Shown here one piece after another: positions 34,720-46,750 of a stretch of 64,000 bases of DNA. The DNA lies in assembly GCF_047948215.1 (NCBI RefSeq), contig NC_134465.1, forward strand, positions 50,251,946 to 50,315,945. Reading direction: 5' to 3'. The translations under genes and the position numbers were made by a program. Numbering within the stretch: the first letter of the stretch is position 1; every line of letters begins with the position of its first letter. This DNA comes from Lycorma delicatula. Lineage: Eukaryota > Arthropoda > Insecta > Hemiptera > Fulgoridae. The notes beneath the pieces are model-generated. The model ran no database searches and was not told where the DNA came from. It saw only the letters and a program-made list of their open reading frames with translations.

Positions 34720-35047
34720 TACTATAGCGCCCCATTTCTCTTTTTCCTGTTTAGCCTCCGGGAATTACCGTATTCTTCAGAGGTATTACTTCAGAGGATG
34801 AATGAGGATGATATGTATGAGTGTGAATGAAGTGTAGTCTTGTACATTCTCAGTTCGACCATACCTGAGATGTGTGGTTAATTGAAACCCAGCCATCAAA
34901 TAACACCGATATCCATGATCTAGTATTCAAATCGGTATAAAAGTTACTGCCTTTACTAGGACTTGAACGCTGGTACTCTGACTTCCAAATCAGCTGATTT
35001 GGGAAAACGCGCTCACCACTAGATCAACCCGGTGGGTACTATAGCGC
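34720..35047 (-). mobile_element. tRNA-derived SINE, family T, with target-site duplication
   Basis: TACTATAGCGC flanks it exactly at 34720-34730 and 35037-35047, giving limits 34731-35036. It has the same head, body and tail order as the 26.9-kb copy, with a short duplication of GGATGA near 34790-34815 in the tail part. Confidence 0.92.
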
Positions 35048-35394
35048 ACCCTGGCATCTTATTACCGTAAAACCACTCTAAGAACTTGGTCTTGAGTTGA
35101 TTCCTATATAATGCAATGAGGTGATACCTAAGTAATGCAAGAAAACCGCATCGAAATCGGTCCAGTAGTTTTTGAGGAAATTGGTAACAGACACGCGTGC
35201 GCGCGCACAACTTCTTACCCCAAACGCATATACCGTCTCCAGTCCGTCGTGGATAAAAATTTATTTCCAATTTTTGAAGTTCTTTATGCATTTAGCCGCG
35301 GGGGATTTTCGTATATAAAAAAATGTATTACACACAACTGCATTTACACGTTACTGGTACATGATTATGATTATAATGAAAATTAAATATACTG
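35048..35394. other. Spacer, nothing firm
   Basis: A short open frame on each strand, neither recognised. The phrase AATCGGTCCAGTAGTTTTTG resembles generic segments of other repeats such as family Q. Confidence 0.4.
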
Positions 35395-35396
35395 TA

Positions 35397-36673
35397 GAGA
35401 GATTTTTTAGTCCTGTTACCCAATTGTTAATGTCTGGTAATTTTTTTCTAAGAAAGAGAAATTTTGTTTTGTGACGAAACAAAACCCACCGTTTCTGGCC
35501 GTGTTACGAACAGAATATCTCTTACCATAGAACAATGAGTTTTCGTTCTTCAACAATATTTCGCTACGAAATCGTAGCGGGAGTGTAAAAGAATCATTTC
35601 AAATTAAATTTATTGGTATTCCTCCGCCAGAAAATAATGTCAATTTCTAAGCTAGCAAACCGATTTCGAGAGACAGGTAGTGTTTGCGACACAAAACGAA
35701 GCGATCGACCGACACGCTTGACAGATGACGTTTTAGAGAATCTGAAACAAGACTGTTCAATTCCTCACGGAAAAGTTTACGAAAACTTTCCACGCAAGTG
35801 AGTTTGTCATACTCGAGTGTTCAGAAAGCCGCTAAAAAATTGAAATTGTATCCGTATCGCGTACGATTAGTCCAAGAACTTCAGCCTCCAGATTTAAACA
35901 AGCGGTTGCAATATTGCCGTCGGTTTAGGTCTCTCGTAAACGATAACGGAATCAAATTTTTAAACACAGTGTTCTTTAGTGATGAAGCTTGGATCCATCT
36001 CGACGGTTATGTGAACAGTCAAAACTGTCGAATTTGGCCGGTTGAAAATCCTAACGCTTTACAAGACAAATCTTTGGATCCTGAAAAAATTGGTGTGTGG
36101 TGTGCGATATCTCGTCATCGTATAGTCGGACCCGTATTCTTCGAACAGACAGTAAACGGTGAAGTATACAGGAATATTGTGCGTTAATTTGTGTCCCCCC
36201 TGGAACCTCAAGAACGGTATTGCTGGTTTCAGCAAGACGGCGCTACATGTCACACGTCTCGAGAAATCATGGGTTTTCTACAAGAGTTCTTTGATGATCG
36301 AATAATAAGCAAGGGCTTATGGCCTCCAAGGTCCCCAGACCTCACATCTACTGACTACTTTTTATGCGGCTATATTAAGTCCGAGGCCTTCAAAAACAAT
36401 CCTCACACTATTGATGAACTTAAAGTTAATATTATAAATTTAATCACGAATATTTCCAATGCTGAAAAGATATTTTCTAATATGCTGAAAAGAGTCCGTG
36501 CGTGTATAACCGCAAGGGGTGGGCATTTTGAGCATATTCTTTAACAATTATGTAAGTAATAGCTTTTTATTAAATCTCTTTTGTGAGTAACAAATACATT
36601 TTTTTATTTAACCTAAATTTCCCTTTCTTAAATTACATTTAAAATTGGGTAACAGGACTAAAAAATCACTCTG
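35397..36673 (+). mobile_element. Tc1/mariner-superfamily element M2, both ends present
   Basis: TA at 35395-35396 and 36674-36675 flanks a 1277-bp element. The right end, read inward, is CAGAGTGATTTTTTAGTCC; the left end is GAGAGATTTTTTAGTCC, with a two-base gap relative to it. Both continue with TGTTACCCAATT. It is a sister copy of the truncated M1 at 4819-5815. Confidence 0.94.
35613..36544 (+). pseudogene. Transposase of M2, one frameshift and one stop
   Basis: The start of the protein has a helix-turn-helix-type stretch (MSISKLANRFRETGSVCDTK). A one-base loss near 35770-35790 shifts the frame. From 35798 one frame covers FSDEAWIHLDGYVNSQN, then a stop at 36185-36187 where M1 has a Gln codon. 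It continues with WFQQDGATCHT, WPPRSPDLTSTDYFLCGYIK and the C-terminal GGHFEHIL. All three catalytic Asp residues are present. There are 33 residues between the second and third, one fewer than in M1. Confidence 0.9.
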
Positions 36674-36675
36674 TA

Positions 36676-37690
36676 CTGTTATTATGTGAACATAGAATAT
36701 GAAGTTTACGCTTTTCAGGAAATATTTTATATTTTTATTGTAGATTATGTAATCACGTTTTCATTATTTATTTCTTCATTCTATATTTAGCAGTTCAATG
36801 CAATATTTATTTGCATTATAATATATAAACAAAGCCATGTAAGTTATTCAGTAATTAATAACAAATATTCAGAATTATTTATTTATAAATTACATACTGA
36901 TGAATCATTATATTACTCGCATAAATAATTGATACATGTAGAATAGTAACATTACGGTAAAATGTAAACTATGTAAAAATTAAAATTACTTTTTACTACT
37001 TAACATTAATAATAAAACGAGTTGTATTTTCAAACTCATCGCTAATGATATAAGTCTTTACAAGTATATAAAAATTATCTCAATTTTTTTTTTTTTTTAG
37101 TACATTCGTGTAAAAAAGTATAAAAACTTAATTTAAGATAAACAATTATAAAATGAATTACAACAATGATGCGTATGTAAACATGTCAGTTATCTTTTTA
37201 TGTAGCAACCAAAAAAGAAAAGATTGCCTAAAAGATAATATTTCCGACGTGAAAGTTGGCAGAATTGCAAAGTTACTTGTTTATATATGTCTGAAATAAA
37301 TCATTTAGATTTTAATCTCTCGTTCTTTTTTTTTTTTATAATAATTCTTTTTTTTCCCTTTTGAGTTGGTAATTATTAAATAGATTCTAGTATATTTGTT
37401 TATACATACAAACATGCACATGTGTAGTAAGGAACTAGCTTTTCCTAAGCGTGAATTTTGGTTTTGTACCAAAATTCATATTTTATAATATTGTAAATAG
37501 CGTAAACCCTGTTGCTAAAGTTTATACGTACGGTATTAAAAACGTTTATTGTGTTGGTTGTGTTTATGTGATGGCAATAGAACATACATGTATGTTCTTA
37601 CCAGAACCGTTAGTATTTTCTTTGCGGAGCTGAGTGGTATTACCAGGGTTATTTTTTTTCAAGGTCCGAAATTAAAACCACCGTGAAAAT
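36676..37690. other. AT-rich spacer
   Basis: No coding sequence was recognised. T runs occur at 37086-37099 and 37328-37338. Confidence 0.5.
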
Positions 37691-37731
37691 AAAAAAAAAA
37701 ATTATTTGTAATAAGTACTTACATAGTTACG

Positions 37732-38256
37732 CTATTTCTCTACATAGTCGCCACTCCGATTTAGACATTTGTCGTAGCGTGGTACCAACTTTCCAATACC
37801 CTCGTCATAGAACGGAGCCGTTTGTGTTTTTAAGCCATGTTTCTACGCTGGTCTGCAGCTCGATGTCTTTACCAAAATATTGCCCTCCTAGCCAGCGTTT
37901 CATGTGAGCAAAGAGGTGAAAATCGGATGGAGCCAAGTCCGGGCTGTGCGGTGGGTGATCAAACACCTCCCAACGAAAACGCTGCAGGACCTTCTTTGTT
38001 ACAGCTGCAGTGTGCGGTCGAGCATTGTCATGGAGAAAGACAACATGCCTGATGACAACATTCCTCTCCGCTTATTCTGAATTGTCCTTCGTAGACGTTG
38101 AATTGCCACACAGTATGAGGCTGCAGTGATGGTCGTGCCACGTTCCATGAATTCCACCAAGAGAACTCCATTCCGGTCCCAGAACTCAGTAACCGTACAC
38201 TTTCTGTTGGAGAAGGTTCGCTTCTCAATACCTTCGCGTTTAAACAATACCTGCAT
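37732..38256 (-). pseudogene. Classical mariner transposase, C-terminal half, disrupted
   Basis: The minus strand from 38256 encodes TVTEFWDRNGVLLVEFMERG (with the catalytic-region WD), then QNKRRGMLS. Further on, across frames, come the HDNARPH-type, PHSPDLAPSD-type and KRWLGGQYF-type motifs of mariner, and it ends with RSGDYVEK and a stop at 37732-37734. Frameshifts lie around 38000-38050. The N-terminal part ends abruptly at the LINE junction near 38250. It belongs to a different mariner lineage from M1-M6. Confidence 0.8.
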
Positions 38257-38835
38257 AGGTTTGGCAGGAGAGAGTCACCAATCTGTTGTTACTGCGATGC
38301 GGTTGACGATGCCGAACACACTATTTTCGTGTGCAGACGATGGGACATCGTATAAATGCAGGGCTGATGCATACCCAACCGGAGCAGCTGTCAGAGTGGC
38401 TCTTGGCTATGTCCGGAAACTGGGATAATTTTGCAATATTTGCAAGAGCAGTCCTCAGAATAAAAGATGATGCAAGACGACTGGGATACTGAGGGTTTTA
38501 GTTTATAGCAGGGCTGGCCGGACAGCCCCGTTCCTGTGGGCTCACATGCCCTGGTGTGTGGTGGGTTCCCGTGATTGAACGGGGACTCCTGAGGTCCGTT
38601 AGGTGTGAATTAATGAAAAGACCGAGACCCGGCTGGCGGTGTGGGTTCCCGGATACGCTTCAGCTCCTGCGCCGTCGGTTTGAGGCTAGCAAAAGTAAAG
38701 GCCGAGACCCGGTCTCCGGTGGGGGGGCTGGGAACGGCAGAGCCGGGCCTGGTTTCTTCAGTCGGAGATTAGAAGCAGGCAATTAAAAGATCCGGAAAGG
38801 ACTCGTCCCCGAGCCGAGTATACTTAATTGGATGT
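38257..38835 (+). mobile_element. R1-like LINE 3' end (zinc knuckle, C-terminus, GC-rich 3' UTR)
   Basis: Read in frame, RESPICCYCDAVDDAEHTIF is followed by VCRRWDIV, a CCHC knuckle (C-x2-C-x8-H-x4-C). After a frame change comes QPEQLSEWLLAMSGNWDNFA, then IFARAVLRIKDDARRLGY and a stop at about 38490. The next 340 bp are the most GC-rich in the window and include two related blocks beginning GACCGAGACCCGG / GGCCGAGACCCGG, near 38620 and 38700. The family is distinct from the one at 28.4-29.6 kb. Confidence 0.75.
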
Positions 38836-38984
38836 CCGGCTCAGGAATGTAGGGGGGAAAAAACTAACAGTGCATCACATCCTTGTGAATTGTATCTGTT
38901 ATGCGGCGTTGCATCCCAAGTTTAAACTAGGAGCTAACATACGAAGTATGCTAGAGGATAGTGAGATGATGTTATGTTTCAGGA

Positions 38985-39466
38985 TTGAAAAATCAATATG
39001 GTCGTCATTTTATAATTTGCGAAGGTATTTAAGTCCTGAGTTTTTGCTATTTTAAAACTTTATTACCAAGACGCTTACCAAATATTTTTTTTTCCTTTTT
39101 TGTTCTCCTTATACCTCTACAGTAGATCAACAACAGTTAATCATGGTTCAGCAAAGGGGCATGTCCTTAAAACTCAAACGAGGGTCGGCGGTTGGATCTC
39201 TTCTTTTGATTTTTGCTCACTCTAGCGGGGGTACAATATTTCTGGCTTCTCTCTCACCGGTTCGGGTCTTTTCTTTAATATTAACGTGATTCATCTATCC
39301 GAAATTGAGATATAGATTTTTATATAAAAATAATAAAATGGCGGACAGAGGGAGAACGAAGGAGAAATCGCTATTTTTCCTAAGGATATTTTTTGTTTAG
39401 TTTTACAAGTAGAATCCGAAAAAGTACAGCCAGCTCACCATTTTAGAAACACTCTGTATTTATATA
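38985..39466 (-). repeat. Dispersed repeat, family X, with internal extra DNA
   Basis: This matches 41830-42110, sharing TTTGCGAAGGTATTTAAGTC, ATTCATCTATCC and TTTTCCTAAGGATA, but has about 200 extra bases at 39080-39285. It ends with ACACTCTGTA, which on the minus strand is TA followed by CAGAGTG, a Tc1/mariner-type end. The same block occurs beside the transposase relic at 45405-45465, so family X probably derives from that element. Confidence 0.7.
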
Positions 39467-40250
39467 TATATATATATATAGTAAAAGTTTTTATGGTTTA
39501 TATAAGTTGAGAATGTTTTTATTATAATGATATAGTAATTTATTAAAATGACATTTCTTCATGTATATTTTAAAAAAAATAAAATTGATTTTATATAGTG
39601 CGCATGCGAGCACTATTAAAAGAAATAAATAATAGTTTGTTAAATTACATGTCAGTCATTTATTTATATTATTATTATTGTATATTTATTATTACGAATA
39701 TATTATAAATAAAATCCATAATTCATTTACTCGTTCTTAAGTGTAGTAATTTTAATCAGACTGGTTTGATAGACAGTTGTTTTCGTATTATTTATTTATA
39801 TATAAATATGCGTTTATCTGAAATAAAATAACTAATACATTTTATTATTACATTGTATTTATCTATTAAAATAAATATGTTTTTGTCTTTTATTATACCG
39901 AATGATATTTAACTATGAAAATAGCTTTACCTGAAAGATATTTTCAAGCAAAAAGAAATGGGGTTTTACATAATTAAAAAAAATTTGTATTATGGTGTGT
40001 TTTTAATTTTTATCCGCTATATTGAATCATATTTAATTTTTTTTTTTTAGAATAGGAAGATGGACATATGACATGTAATTTTGATTTAAAATTTTACAAG
40101 AAAAACAATTGTAAAACACGTTTTTTCTGTTAATACCTTCGTTATCGAGTTATAAACAATCAAAATTGCAATGACGGAAAAATCGTGTTAAAATAAAACT
40201 AAGTAAAACACGTTGCACATAAATTTAAAATATTTATAATTTTATTTAAA
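39467..40250. other. AT-rich spacer
   Basis: (TA)n at about 39460-39480, then low-complexity DNA with no gene. Confidence 0.5.
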
Positions 40251-40252
40251 TA

Positions 40253-40291
40253 CTAGCAGACCCGGCAATGCTTCGCTATTGCTAGATTTCA

Positions 40292-40360
<69 letters not shown>

Positions 40361-40620
40361 GAGAGTGAGAAACAAAGACTGAGAGAGTTTAAATGAACAC
40401 AATTGAAAATTTGCTAAAAAAATTTAAAACTGAACATTACGGAACTTCACAAAATTTTACCTTTTACTTATTCTCTTTCCCCTATCCCCTATCCCAGTTA
40501 CCTTTTTACGCTTTCCCCTTTTCTCTTTCCACCTTTACCCTTTTCCCCCGATTTCCATTTTTCCCTTTTGCCCGCGCGTTTTCGGTTCATTAGTTTTTTG
40601 GTCTTTAGCGGACACATACA

Positions 40621-40661
<41 letters not shown>

Positions 40662-40975
40662 CATATTCTGATTATGAACCAATCGGTCCATAAATATAAT
40701 TTTTCTAAATATCTCAACCCCAGCGCCATCAAGCGGGCCCATTTTTTGCAGAGATAATTCTTTCCATGTAAGTAATATGTATCCTGAATATGAGGCAAAT
40801 CGGACCGTAAATAAAATTTTTCGAAATATCTCGACACCAGCTCCATCTAGCGGGTCCAAACTAATTCAGAAACCTTCGCGAGCGTGCGCACAACAACTCA
40901 CTAAAGTTTCATCGCAATCGGATAACGATTTAGGAAGGCATAAGAGACATACAGACAGATTTTTAAATATATAGA
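40253..40975 (-). mobile_element. Non-autonomous Helitron-type element (family W), complete ends
   Basis: On the minus strand the element begins TCTATATATTTAAAAATCTG after a host A. It ends GCATTGCCGGGTCTGCTAG before a host T, with a small GCAAT/ATTGC stem just inside the end. A|TC...CTAG|T without a target duplication is the Helitron rule. The 723-bp interior has (TA)n, (GA)n and two ~80-bp units around CCATCTAGCGGGTCC. There is no Rep/helicase coding sequence. Confidence 0.85.
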
Positions 40976-41154
40976 TTATATTTTTGTACAGCTGCCCGTC
41001 AGTGTTACACTAGCGCTTTCTGTGTTGACAAGGAGTACTATTGACGTAGTATACGAACTTACCCACTAGTTTAGATCATTTTTTTAGGGTGGAGGTGTGA
41101 TTTTTGAAAAAGCTCTTTTTTGCAAATATTATTATTTAAGTGTTAAAAAATGTG

Positions 41155-41370
41155 CCTAAGAAAAATAAGGCCTTAATTAGGCGAAATTTCGAGATACTGA
41201 GGGTAACCTTGCTGTACAGCCTCATCCTCTTTTCTTTTTAAGTTGAAAATTTAATGCCATCAGTGCCCCATATTAAGAAGTAATCTGACCAAGTTTGGTC
41301 AAAATCGGTCCAGTAGTTCTGCTGATATAAGGAGTGTGACACCAAATACATATAAGGACATCGGAAAATT
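41155..41370 (+). repeat. Dispersed repeat, family Q
   Basis: This matches 24480-24700 (AGTAATCTGACCAAGTTTGG, TCAAAATCGGTC) and the fragment at 5816-5905. Confidence 0.8.
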
Positions 41371-41439
41371 TCCATCCGGTTTGATGTTGTAATGATGTAA
41401 TTGTTGATGTTGATGTTGTTGTAATTGATGTTGTAAATG

Positions 41440-41700
41440 TTGTAATTTTGTGTCTGTTTCATGTTGCACTTTACGTTCAACTCGTTTAATTATTAGGTTT
41501 TTTTTTTTTTATTGTTAATTATTATTGTAAATTAGTATCAAATTATTTAGTACTAAATTTTACTGTGAGAAAATTATTACTTAATTTGATATTAATTTAC
41601 AATACTAGAATTAACAATAAATATAATCAATTAATATTTCATGGAATTGAACGTAAAGTGGAGGACATGAAAACAGACATAAAATTACGATATCAATTTT
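41440..41700. mobile_element. Small fold-back element
   Basis: The left arm (41440-41555, TTTTGTGTCTGTTTCATGTT and on to TTGTAAATTAGTATCAAATT) is the approximate reverse complement of the right arm (41575-41700). The centre is about 20 nt. A related half lies at 44570-44660, and the right arm resembles 2910-3005. There is no coding sequence. Confidence 0.7.
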
Positions 41701-41829
41701 CTGCCATAACTCGGCTATTTGTTAACCGATTTAAAAAAATAAAATGTCCATTTGTTCATAATAAAAGGCGTAATATTTTAGTAAATAACATAAATTTTCA
41801 TAAAACTAATATTTACGGAGATATAAGGG

Positions 41830-42112
41830 ATTGAAAAATAAACATGGCCGCCATTTTTTATTTGCGAAGGTATTTAAGTCCTGATTTTTTGCTAATTTTA
41901 AAACATTATTACCTAGAGGATTACTAAATATTAATGCGATTCATCTATCCAAACTTGAAATATGAATTTTTATATAAAATTAACAAAATGGTGGACAGAG
42001 GAAAAAGAAGGAGAAATTGCCGTTTTTCCTAAGGATACTTTTTGCTTAGTTTTCCAAGTAGAATCAGAAAAAGTTTAGGCAGCCCATCAGTTTAGAGACA
42101 ACCTGTATAATA
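41830..42112 (-). repeat. Dispersed repeat, family X, short form
   Basis: Same blocks as 38985-39466 but without the ~200 extra bases. It ends with ACAACCTGTATAAT, matching the ACACTCTGTATTTAT end of the other copy. Confidence 0.7.
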
Positions 42113-42283
42113 AGTTATCTATGAAAACTGACTCTGTATTCGAACTCAGTACTTTTCGTATGAAATATAAAAATATTGTAATATACAAGTCGAATTTCTT
42201 TTTAATATAAATTACTTCTTTTTTTATTACAGAAAAAAATACTTATACAGTTTTTGAATACTATTATTTTAATTAATTGCATT

Positions 42284-43859
42284 GAAATAATATTAATATT
42301 TGAAGAGGAAGTTGAGGAGGATGAAATGGGAGAAACAATACTGAGATCTGAATTTAAGAGAGCATTAAAAGATTTAAATGGCAGAAAGGCTCCTGAAATA
42401 GACGGAATACCTGTAGAATTCCTGCGCAGTGCATGTGAGGAAGCGATTGATAGATTATACAAACTGGTGTGTAATATTTATGAAAAAGGGGAATTTCCGT
42501 CAGACTTCAAAAAAAGTGTTATAGTCATGATACCAAAGAAAGCAGGGGCAGATTAATGTGAAGAATTCAGAACAATTAGTTTAACTAGTCATGCATCAAA
42601 AATCTTAACTAGAATTCTATACAGAAGAATTGAGAGGAGAGTGGAAGAAGTGTTAGGAGAAGACCAATTTGGTTTCAGGAAAAGTATAGGGACAAGGGAA
42701 GCAATTTTAGGCCTCAGATTAATAGTAGAAGGAAGATTAAAGAAAAACAAACCAACATACTTGGCGTTTATAGACCTAGAAAAGGCATTCGATAACGTAG
42801 ACTGGAATAAAATGTTCAACATTTAAAAAAAATTAGGGTTCAAATACAGAGATAGAAGAAGAATTTCTAACATGCACAGGAACCAAACAGCAACAGTAAT
42901 AATCGAAGAACATAAGAAAGAAGCCGTAATAAGAAAGGGAGTTCGACAAGGATGTTCCCTATCTCCGTTACTTTTTAATCTTTACATGGAACTAGCAGTT
43001 AATGATGTTAAAGAACAATTTAGATTCGGAGTAACAGTACAAGGTGAAAAGATAAAGATGCTACGATTTGTTGATGATATAGTAATTCTAGCCGAGAGTA
43101 AAAAGGATTTAGAAGAAACAATGAATGGGCTAGATGAAGTCCTACGCAAGAACTATCGCATGAAAATAAACAAGAACAAAACAAAAGTAATGAAATGTAG
43201 TAGAAATAACAAAGATGGACCACTGAATGTGAAAATAGGAGGAGAAAATATTATGGAGGTAGAAGAATTTTGTTATTTGGGAAGTAGAATTACTAAAGAT
43301 GGACGAAGCAGGAGCGATATAAAATGCCGAATAGCAAAAGCTAAACGAGCCTTCAGTAAGAAATATAATTTGTTTACATCAAAAATTAATTTAAATGTCA
43401 GGAAAAGATTTTTGAAAGTGTATGTTTGGAGTGTCGCTTTATATGGAAGTGAAACTTGGACAATCGGAGTATCTGAGAAGAAAAGATTAGAAGCTTTTGA
43501 AATGTGGTGCTATAGGAGAATGTTAAAAATCAGATGGGTGGATAAAGTGACAAATGAAGAGGTATTGCGGCAAATAGATAAAGAAAGAAGCATTTGGAAA
43601 AATATAGTTAAAAGAAGAGACAGACTTATAGGTCACATACTAAGGCATCCTGGAATAGTCGCTCTAATATTGAAAGGACAGGTAGAAGGAATAAATTGTG
43701 TATGCAGGCCACGTTTGGAATATGTAAAACAAATTGTTAGGGATGTAGCATGTAGAGGGTATACTGAAATGAAACGACTAGCACTAGATAGGGAATCTTG
43801 GAGAGCTGCATCAAACCAGTCAAATGACTGAAGACAAAAAAAAGAAGAAATAATATTAA
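42284..43859 (+). mobile_element. RTE-like LINE copy E, 5'-truncated, with 13-bp target duplication
   Basis: GAAATAATATTAA flanks it exactly at 42284-42296 and 43847-43859. The copy starts inside the acidic linker just before the reverse transcriptase and runs to the family 3' hairpin and A-rich tail. Confidence 0.95.
42299..43831 (+). pseudogene. Reverse transcriptase (ORF2) of LINE copy E: one frame, two stops
   Basis: The reading frame is continuous, without any indel, from EEEVEEDEMGE to the final SNQSND. It is interrupted only by TAA at 42554-42556 (Lys in copies F and G; shared with copy D) and TAA at 42824-42826 (Leu TTA in copy D). RT blocks IDGIPVEFL, MIPKKAGAD, EDQFGFRKSIGTRE, FIDLEKAFDNVDW and VRQGCSLSPLLFNLYMEL are present. 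The catalytic box is FVDDIVILAES, keeping both Asp residues but with Val where the others have Ala. The segment 42872-43831 is 319 codons without a stop. Confidence 0.93.
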
Positions 43860-44300
43860 ATTCTATTAATTTTTTTTTTTTACTGTGAAATAACCATTAA
43901 AATAATTAATATTACAAGGGAGTACGAGTAATTAAAAAATAATTACGTAACTATTATTTTTACAAAATTATTGGCATGTGTTAAAATATGATTGATTGCA
44001 CGTGGGTAATTGTACAGAAATCTGTAATACATGTTAACATTTATCATACTTGCTATATAGCATACAAGATCAATTAGTTATGATTCATAGTTACTTTTTT
44101 ATCAGTAAAAATAATAATCTGTTAAAATTGCATTAAAAAAAAATACCGCGCAATAAATTAGATAAAAAGTGTGAAATACTTTATTTTCTTTATCACGTTC
44201 TCTAGTTTATTTAAAGAAAAAATAAACTGAAAATAAGGAATTAAAAACATAATTATTTATAATCTAAAATTAGGTGAGCATCTCGTTTGATACAAAATCA
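43860..44300. other. AT-rich spacer
   Basis: No gene was recognised; (TA)n at 44303-44339 follows. Confidence 0.5.
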
Positions 44301-44302
44301 AT

Positions 44303-44339
<37 letters not shown>

Positions 44340-44342
<3 letters not shown>

Positions 44343-45465
44343 TATCCTTAAAAGGTGAGGTCAAACTCTAGGAAGTGATTCTACTTAACATAGTGAAGAA
44401 AAAATGTTCCATCAACATAGGTCCAAAAACGCATATTTTTCTGTCTGCCCGTTATTTTGTTTTTTTTTTTTTTTTAAGGAAAAAATTATTTTTCGAGAAC
44501 GGTTGGAGACAACCCCATAAAATTTTGTACTTTATTTTAAACTAACCTAGGAATTATTAGATTTATCAAACGCTGTTGCATTATAGTTAATATAAAATTA
44601 AGTAATAATTTTCTCACAATAAGATTTAATATTAATTAATAATAAAACAATTGATATTAATTTTTCACTTTTGAATAATTTTACACGGCAACTATTACTA
44701 TTGATCATGTTAACAATGTAAAAATGAAGCTTCCTTCAACAGGAATGGTATTCAAAACTATCACAGCTAGTGTATCTGGAGCGACAAGAATCCTCATGGT
44801 ACCTTTCAAAGTATCCATCAACAAAGATTTTCCCTGAACATATAGGCAGGTATTTTTAATGATTATTTTTAGGTCCTCTCATTCTGCCGAATAGTTTAAA
44901 TGGAGAAAATGATCTTGCTTATTTAACCGAAAATCTTCCATATATTTTGGAAGATCTGCCTCAACAATTAAGAGAAATTATGTGGTTTCACCACGATGGA
45001 GGTCCAGCACATTTCAGTCAGTCGGTATCCAATTACCTCCATGAAACTTTCCATGAAAAATGGATAGCCCGCGGGGGGCCAGTGCCCTGGACTGCCCCAT
45101 CATCTGACTTAAGCCATCTTGATTTCTACCTGTGGAGCCATTTGAAACATATTATTGTTTATTCAACTTAACATTGAGGATCTTCAACAAAGGATCCAAA
45201 AATAATTTCAAGAAATTAAGAATACTGCTGGAATTTTTGAACGGTTAAGACAATCTCTCAGAAAAAGACTGGAGACTTGTGTAATTTTTAATGATGGACA
45301 CTTTGAACATCTTTGATAACTTTTAACAATTGTTAACTGTTTAATTACATCTAATGTTCTACAATAATTAACGTAAGATTATCACAAAGTTGTTTTATTT
45401 TCGGATTCTACTTTTAAAACTAAAGAAAAAACATCCGTAGGAAAAATGGCAAAAAAAAATTATTT
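44340..45465 (+). mobile_element. Tc1/mariner relic M5
   Basis: The coding relic at 44870-45320 reads GPLILPNSLNGENDLAYLTE, then LPQQLREIMWFHHDGGPAHF (second Asp) and WIARGGPVPWTAPSSDLSHL (third Asp, normally WPPRSPDL), with 36 residues between. A frame change near 45170 leads to RQSLRKRLETCV and NDGHFEHL. Upstream (44340-44860) is non-coding and T-rich; at 45405-45465 the family X terminal block follows. Exact ends and the first Asp were not found. It is a degenerate element of a lineage different from M1-M4. Confidence 0.75.
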
Positions 45466-45609
45466 AAAAAAATAATTAAATAACAATGAAATAGGAATTA
45501 GATTAATTAAAAAGTGACTCAGGAATTACTTTTTTCTTAATCGAATTGTTTTTAATATTTTAAATTTTACTTTTTTTGTTTTAAAACTTTTAAAAGTATT
45601 TTACTTTAC

Positions 45610-46030
45610 CAGTGTCATAGCTGAAGAGCTGTTACATGATAATCAGTCAAAAAATGGTGTATGGGTTCTTTTTTTCCATTTCTCAACGTTTCATGACCCA
45701 GGGACCCCAAAAAATAAAAAAAAAAAAAAGGTTTGGGGTAATTTTCGTATGTACATGATAGCTTAATAAATTTTGACTGGGTAAACAGATTTTGATAAAA
45801 AAAAAGAAGAAGATACAAAACTTATGTATATGGGGCAATTTATTAGTAAATTTTTGGGGTCAGTATTTCCAGAAAGTCGGGTAGATAGTTTTTTTAGGCT
45901 ACTTTCTCAAAATTTTGCTAATATAACCCCAATTTATATTAAGCTCAGTAAATGGGTAAGTAGTTATCTTACCATTTAAAAATATTTTGGAAAAAAATTA
46001 TTCTTCTGTATAAATTAATTTTTTAATGAT
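45610..46030 (+). repeat. Dispersed repeat, family V, uninterrupted copy
   Basis: This matches the two flanks of the insertion at 11959-12573, so it shows the empty site. An A-run lies at 45716-45729. Confidence 0.8.
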
Positions 46031-46115
46031 GTTATCGTTAAAAATTTTATAAAAGCGCTCAGCAGTGAGAAAAATAGTAAAAACATATTAATTATCAGTT
46101 AAAAATAATGTATTT

Positions 46116-46117
46116 TT

Positions 46118-46174
<57 letters not shown>
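46116..46174. repeat. (TA)n microsatellite
   Basis: About 29 TA units. Confidence 0.97.
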
Positions 46175-46178
<4 letters not shown>

Positions 46179-46750
46179 TTTTCTTATTGGTTTAATCTTA
46201 TAATTTAATTATATTTTTCATCTAAATAAAAATTAAAAAAAAAAACATCAATTTACAATTTAAAAAACTTACTTCCTGGAATCAATCACAGTATAATTTC
46301 CAAATGGAAATCCAGTTTTTTAAAAACAATATTGTTTATTACCTCACTTAGTTCTAATCAAGTGAAAGAATTTAATTTTTTTAATAAGGTCAATTTGTGT
46401 GTGTGTGTGTGTGTGTTTGTGTGTTTTGAATAGTAGTATTTTTATTTTAAATTAATGAGCATTATAAAAATGAATGAGTAAACCCATTTTACTTTGTAAT
46501 TAGGGCAAAAATAAAAAAAAACCAACTAGATACAGAGATTATATCTTTTTTAAAGAGGAATATTTATTTCTGTTTTAATCAATTCTAAAATGTTAGGTAA
46601 TAATATATATATATACATTTCTGTTTATATCTTTAGTATTTAAAATGCTTATCTTGTTTTATTTATTTTTTATTTCTATTTTTACAACTCAAAATTAAAT
46701 ATAATTTAATCAGGACTCTTTATTATTTTTTTATTTTGTTTGTATATATA
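46175..46750. other. AT-rich spacer with a (TG)n tract
   Basis: A TG repeat lies at 46395-46424. No gene was seen. Confidence 0.6.
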
